From contig OAPG01000015.1 in NCBI GenBank assembly GCA_900208305.1, positions 124,001 to 188,000 of the forward strand: DNA of 64,000 nucleotides. Reading direction: 5' to 3'. A model generated the notes under the pieces. It was not told the origin of the DNA and searched no databases. It saw only the letters and a program-made list of their open reading frames with translations. The position numbers and the translations under genes are program-made. Position 1 is the stretch's first letter. The number at the start of each line of letters is the position of its first letter. The stretch comes from Melanopsichium pennsylvanicum. Lineage: Eukaryota; Basidiomycota; Ustilaginomycetes; Ustilaginales. Shown in pieces: positions 62,011 through 64,000 of this stretch.

Positions 62011-63204
62011 CTTTCGGCAGCTATCTTGATCGACACATGGCATCTTTAGGATTGGCTTCAAGATGCCTTTCTGATCCCTCACAAATAGAATTGTGTCTCG
62101 CCTCAGCCCGTGCAACCGCGCACGCACGACGCGATTTACACACGTGCGTCTTCAGCAACTTTTATGGCTGCGACACCGCACTCATCCTCGTTTTGTTGGA
62201 TTCTGTACTTGTTTTCCCGTACGCCACCTTTCTTCGGCCTCTGTGTATTGCTTTCTGACATCCATATCCACACACCCACACACAGGCACTATCTGCCACG
62301 CCTAGCATTTATCCTACCTATCAATTCGATCCTTGTATTTGTGTAGTTTTCATCATCTGCTGCGTGCGTGAAGGTGTTTGTGATATCGGCAAGTTGAGCC
62401 AGTAGAATTCAAGAAAACGGCTCCAAATGCTTACGTAATGATTGTGGTTCAATTGAAAATTGGATTTGGAAGCAGGGCAACCCCATCACGGCACTGCAGA
62501 GCCTCAAAAAAGGGCAGAAAAGTGTGAGGGAAGGGAGCTCAGGCGCGCAAAGCGATTATGAAAAAAATAATAATAATAAAGGAACGGATGCTGCTGCTTA
62601 AGTGGTCACTGCAACCTCTGTGACAAAGACTTGGTGGACAAGCTTTGTGACAACACTTGACGATTAGGGTGGAACGAGCGGCTGTCAAGGTCCCAGTTGG
62701 TTCTTGAACACCTAAGCTTCTCACTTGTCCCTTCTTCTCCTCTCCCATCTGTTCTCCATCTGTTCTCCATCTGTTCTCCATCTGTTCTCCATCTGTTCTC
62801 CATCTCCTAATCAACAATTCTAGCATCGCTTCCCATCTCTCCTCTTGTAGTATTTTGTTTTTCTGACTTTGCCCATACCCGCTCAAGACCGACGTATCCT
62901 CTCTGTTCAGCTTAGCAATTGACTCTACATCTTCAAGTCTGCACGCGATCCTTTACTCTTAATCGTCACGTTGCAGATTCTCAATCTCAATTACGACGCA
63001 CTCAACACACGAAAAGACAGCAATTCTCTCAAGGCTTCAACCTCGCCCTTGGATGCTAGCTCTCCGTCACGTCGTCACTGTTACAAAACACTCAACATAG
63101 TGATCCTTCCAGGCCCCGACTTCTCACAAACTCGACACAAAACATTCCTCAAAACTCTTACCTAGAATTTCCGGTCCAATACTCTTCCAACACCTTTTTC
63201 AAAA
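62011..63204. other. RSC-LSM14 intergenic region
   Basis: No gene seen. It includes an 11-bp tandem repeat (62745-62804) and a pyrimidine-rich 300-bp stretch before the LSM14-like start. Confidence 0.55.
62745..62804. repeat. 11-bp tandem repeat, 5.5 copies
   Basis: Perfect repeats of CCATCTGTTCT about 400 bp before the LSM14-like start. Confidence 0.97.
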
Positions 63205-64000
63205 ATGGCTACCGCTGAATTCATCGGAGCCCTCATTTCGCTCATCTCCAAGTCGGACATCCGCTACCAAGGTTTGCTCGCCTCGATCAACCCGACTGAA
63301 GCTACGATCGCGCTCGAAAAAGTTCGATCATGGGGCACCGAAGGTCGTCTCTCTTCGCAGGGTAGAGCCTCTGAGGAGATTCCCGCGAGCGATCATGTTT
63401 ATGAATACATCATGTTTCGTGCGGCTGATGTCAAGGATTTGAAGATCGACGATCCTAACCCACCAAAACCATCGGCTCAGCCACAACTCAATGATCCCGC
63501 CATCTTGAACGTAAGTGACCTTAAATATCGTATTTTCCGCTTCCAGTCTATCCCACCCGAATGACTGAATGGGTGGATATTCAGTCTGTACAGGACCGAG
63601 GGATCTACATGCATGCGGATGGCCTAGGGTGACTACGTGATGAACCATTTACGGATGTAAAACAGCTCCTTCGGGAGCATGTCAACGTCCGAGAGCGCAA
63701 AACCGTGTGGATGTTTCCGTTGCCTTCCTACTGATTTCCCCACCTTCCTACCGCATGCACGTAATCCTTGGGACACCTCTCATGCACACGCACGTATCAA
63801 GTGCTCCTGGGACATCATGATAGCTGACAGTTGCAACGTTTTTCATCATTTTTGCGTTTGTTTTGCTGTTGCATTAGTCTTCCGCACAACCTCGTCCATC
63901 AGGACCGGGCAACTTTGCCTCACCACCGCCACCGCCGCAAGCGATGTACGGCATACCCCCTCCTCAGCCGCTTTTCGGCTCTGCTCCATACCCAGGCGCT
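63205..64000 (+). CDS. LSM14/Scd6-like mRNP factor, 5' part (runs off the window)
   Basis: Cytoplasmic P-body protein that promotes decapping and represses translation (Scd6 in yeast, Sum2 in fission yeast, LSM14/Trailer hitch in animals). Exon 1 is 63205-63510, the intron 63511-63877 (GTAAGT donor, GCATTAG acceptor), and exon 2 starts at 63878 and continues past the edge. The first 85 residues form the divergent Lsm domain, with ISLISKSDIRYQGLL and the HVYEYIMFRAADVKDLKI strand typical of the family. Exon 2 starts SSAQPRPSGP and is Pro/Gly-rich, like the linker before the FDF-TFG motifs, which lie outside the window. The 367-nt intron is the longest in the window. Retention adds 17 residues and then a stop. 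Confidence 0.93.

Overview
The window looks like a piece of a nuclear chromosome from a basidiomycete smut fungus (Ustilaginaceae, Ustilago/Sporisorium type). The evidence is: intron-poor genes with long open frames rich in C-ending codons, short introns with GTGAGT/GTAAGT donors, large disordered low-complexity regions in regulatory proteins, many simple-sequence tracts between genes, and an all-eukaryotic housekeeping gene set. I cannot name the species from sequence alone. I see no mobile element, CRISPR array, rRNA or convincing tRNA.

Fifteen protein genes are supported, from left to right. (1) A two-exon alkyltransferase-like DNA repair protein (+). (2) FACT subunit SPT16 (-). (3) Autophagy protein ATG8 (+). 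(4) A long HEAT-repeat PP4 regulatory subunit 1-like protein (+). (5) An OPT-family oligopeptide transporter (+). (6) Class II cAMP phosphodiesterase PDE1 (-). (7) An 11-kb TOM1/HUWE1-type protein with no HECT domain (-). (8) A cullin-4-like scaffold (+). (9) A secreted ferritin-like Rds1 protein (+). (10) A two-exon MAPEG/MGST3 enzyme (-). (11) A DUF1776/SDR-like protein (+). (12) eIF5 (-). (13) Peroxisomal Lon protease (+). (14) An RSC1/2-like bromodomain-BAH protein (+). (15) The 5' part of an LSM14/Scd6-like mRNA-decapping factor, cut by the right edge (+).

The genes are not a pathway cluster, but themes recur. Protein and organelle turnover: ATG8, TOM1, cullin-4, Lon2. Chromatin: SPT16, RSC1/2-like. 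mRNA and translation: LSM14, eIF5. DNA-lesion recognition: ATL, with CUL4 having known repair roles. Stress and nutrient response: PDE1, OPT, Rds1, MGST3. TOM1 and CUL4 are divergent and share a 1-kb intergenic region; SPT16/ATG8 and eIF5/Lon2 are also divergent pairs.

Gene-poor stretches of 1.5 to 4 kb separate many genes. They carry poly(T), (CT)n, (CAG)n, 11-bp and 17-bp tandem repeats, and a recurring TACAGTA / AATTTACTGTA motif. The strongest anomaly is that the TOM1-like gene stops before the place where every known ortholog has its catalytic HECT domain, and no HECT coding is visible anywhere in the window. Other notable points are twin acidic SUMO-consensus motifs on the ATL tail, a probable non-canonical acetyl-lysine pocket in a single-bromodomain RSC protein, a strong 5'-to-3' codon-use shift in OPT, and a compact predicted RNA-like fold at 23222-23313.
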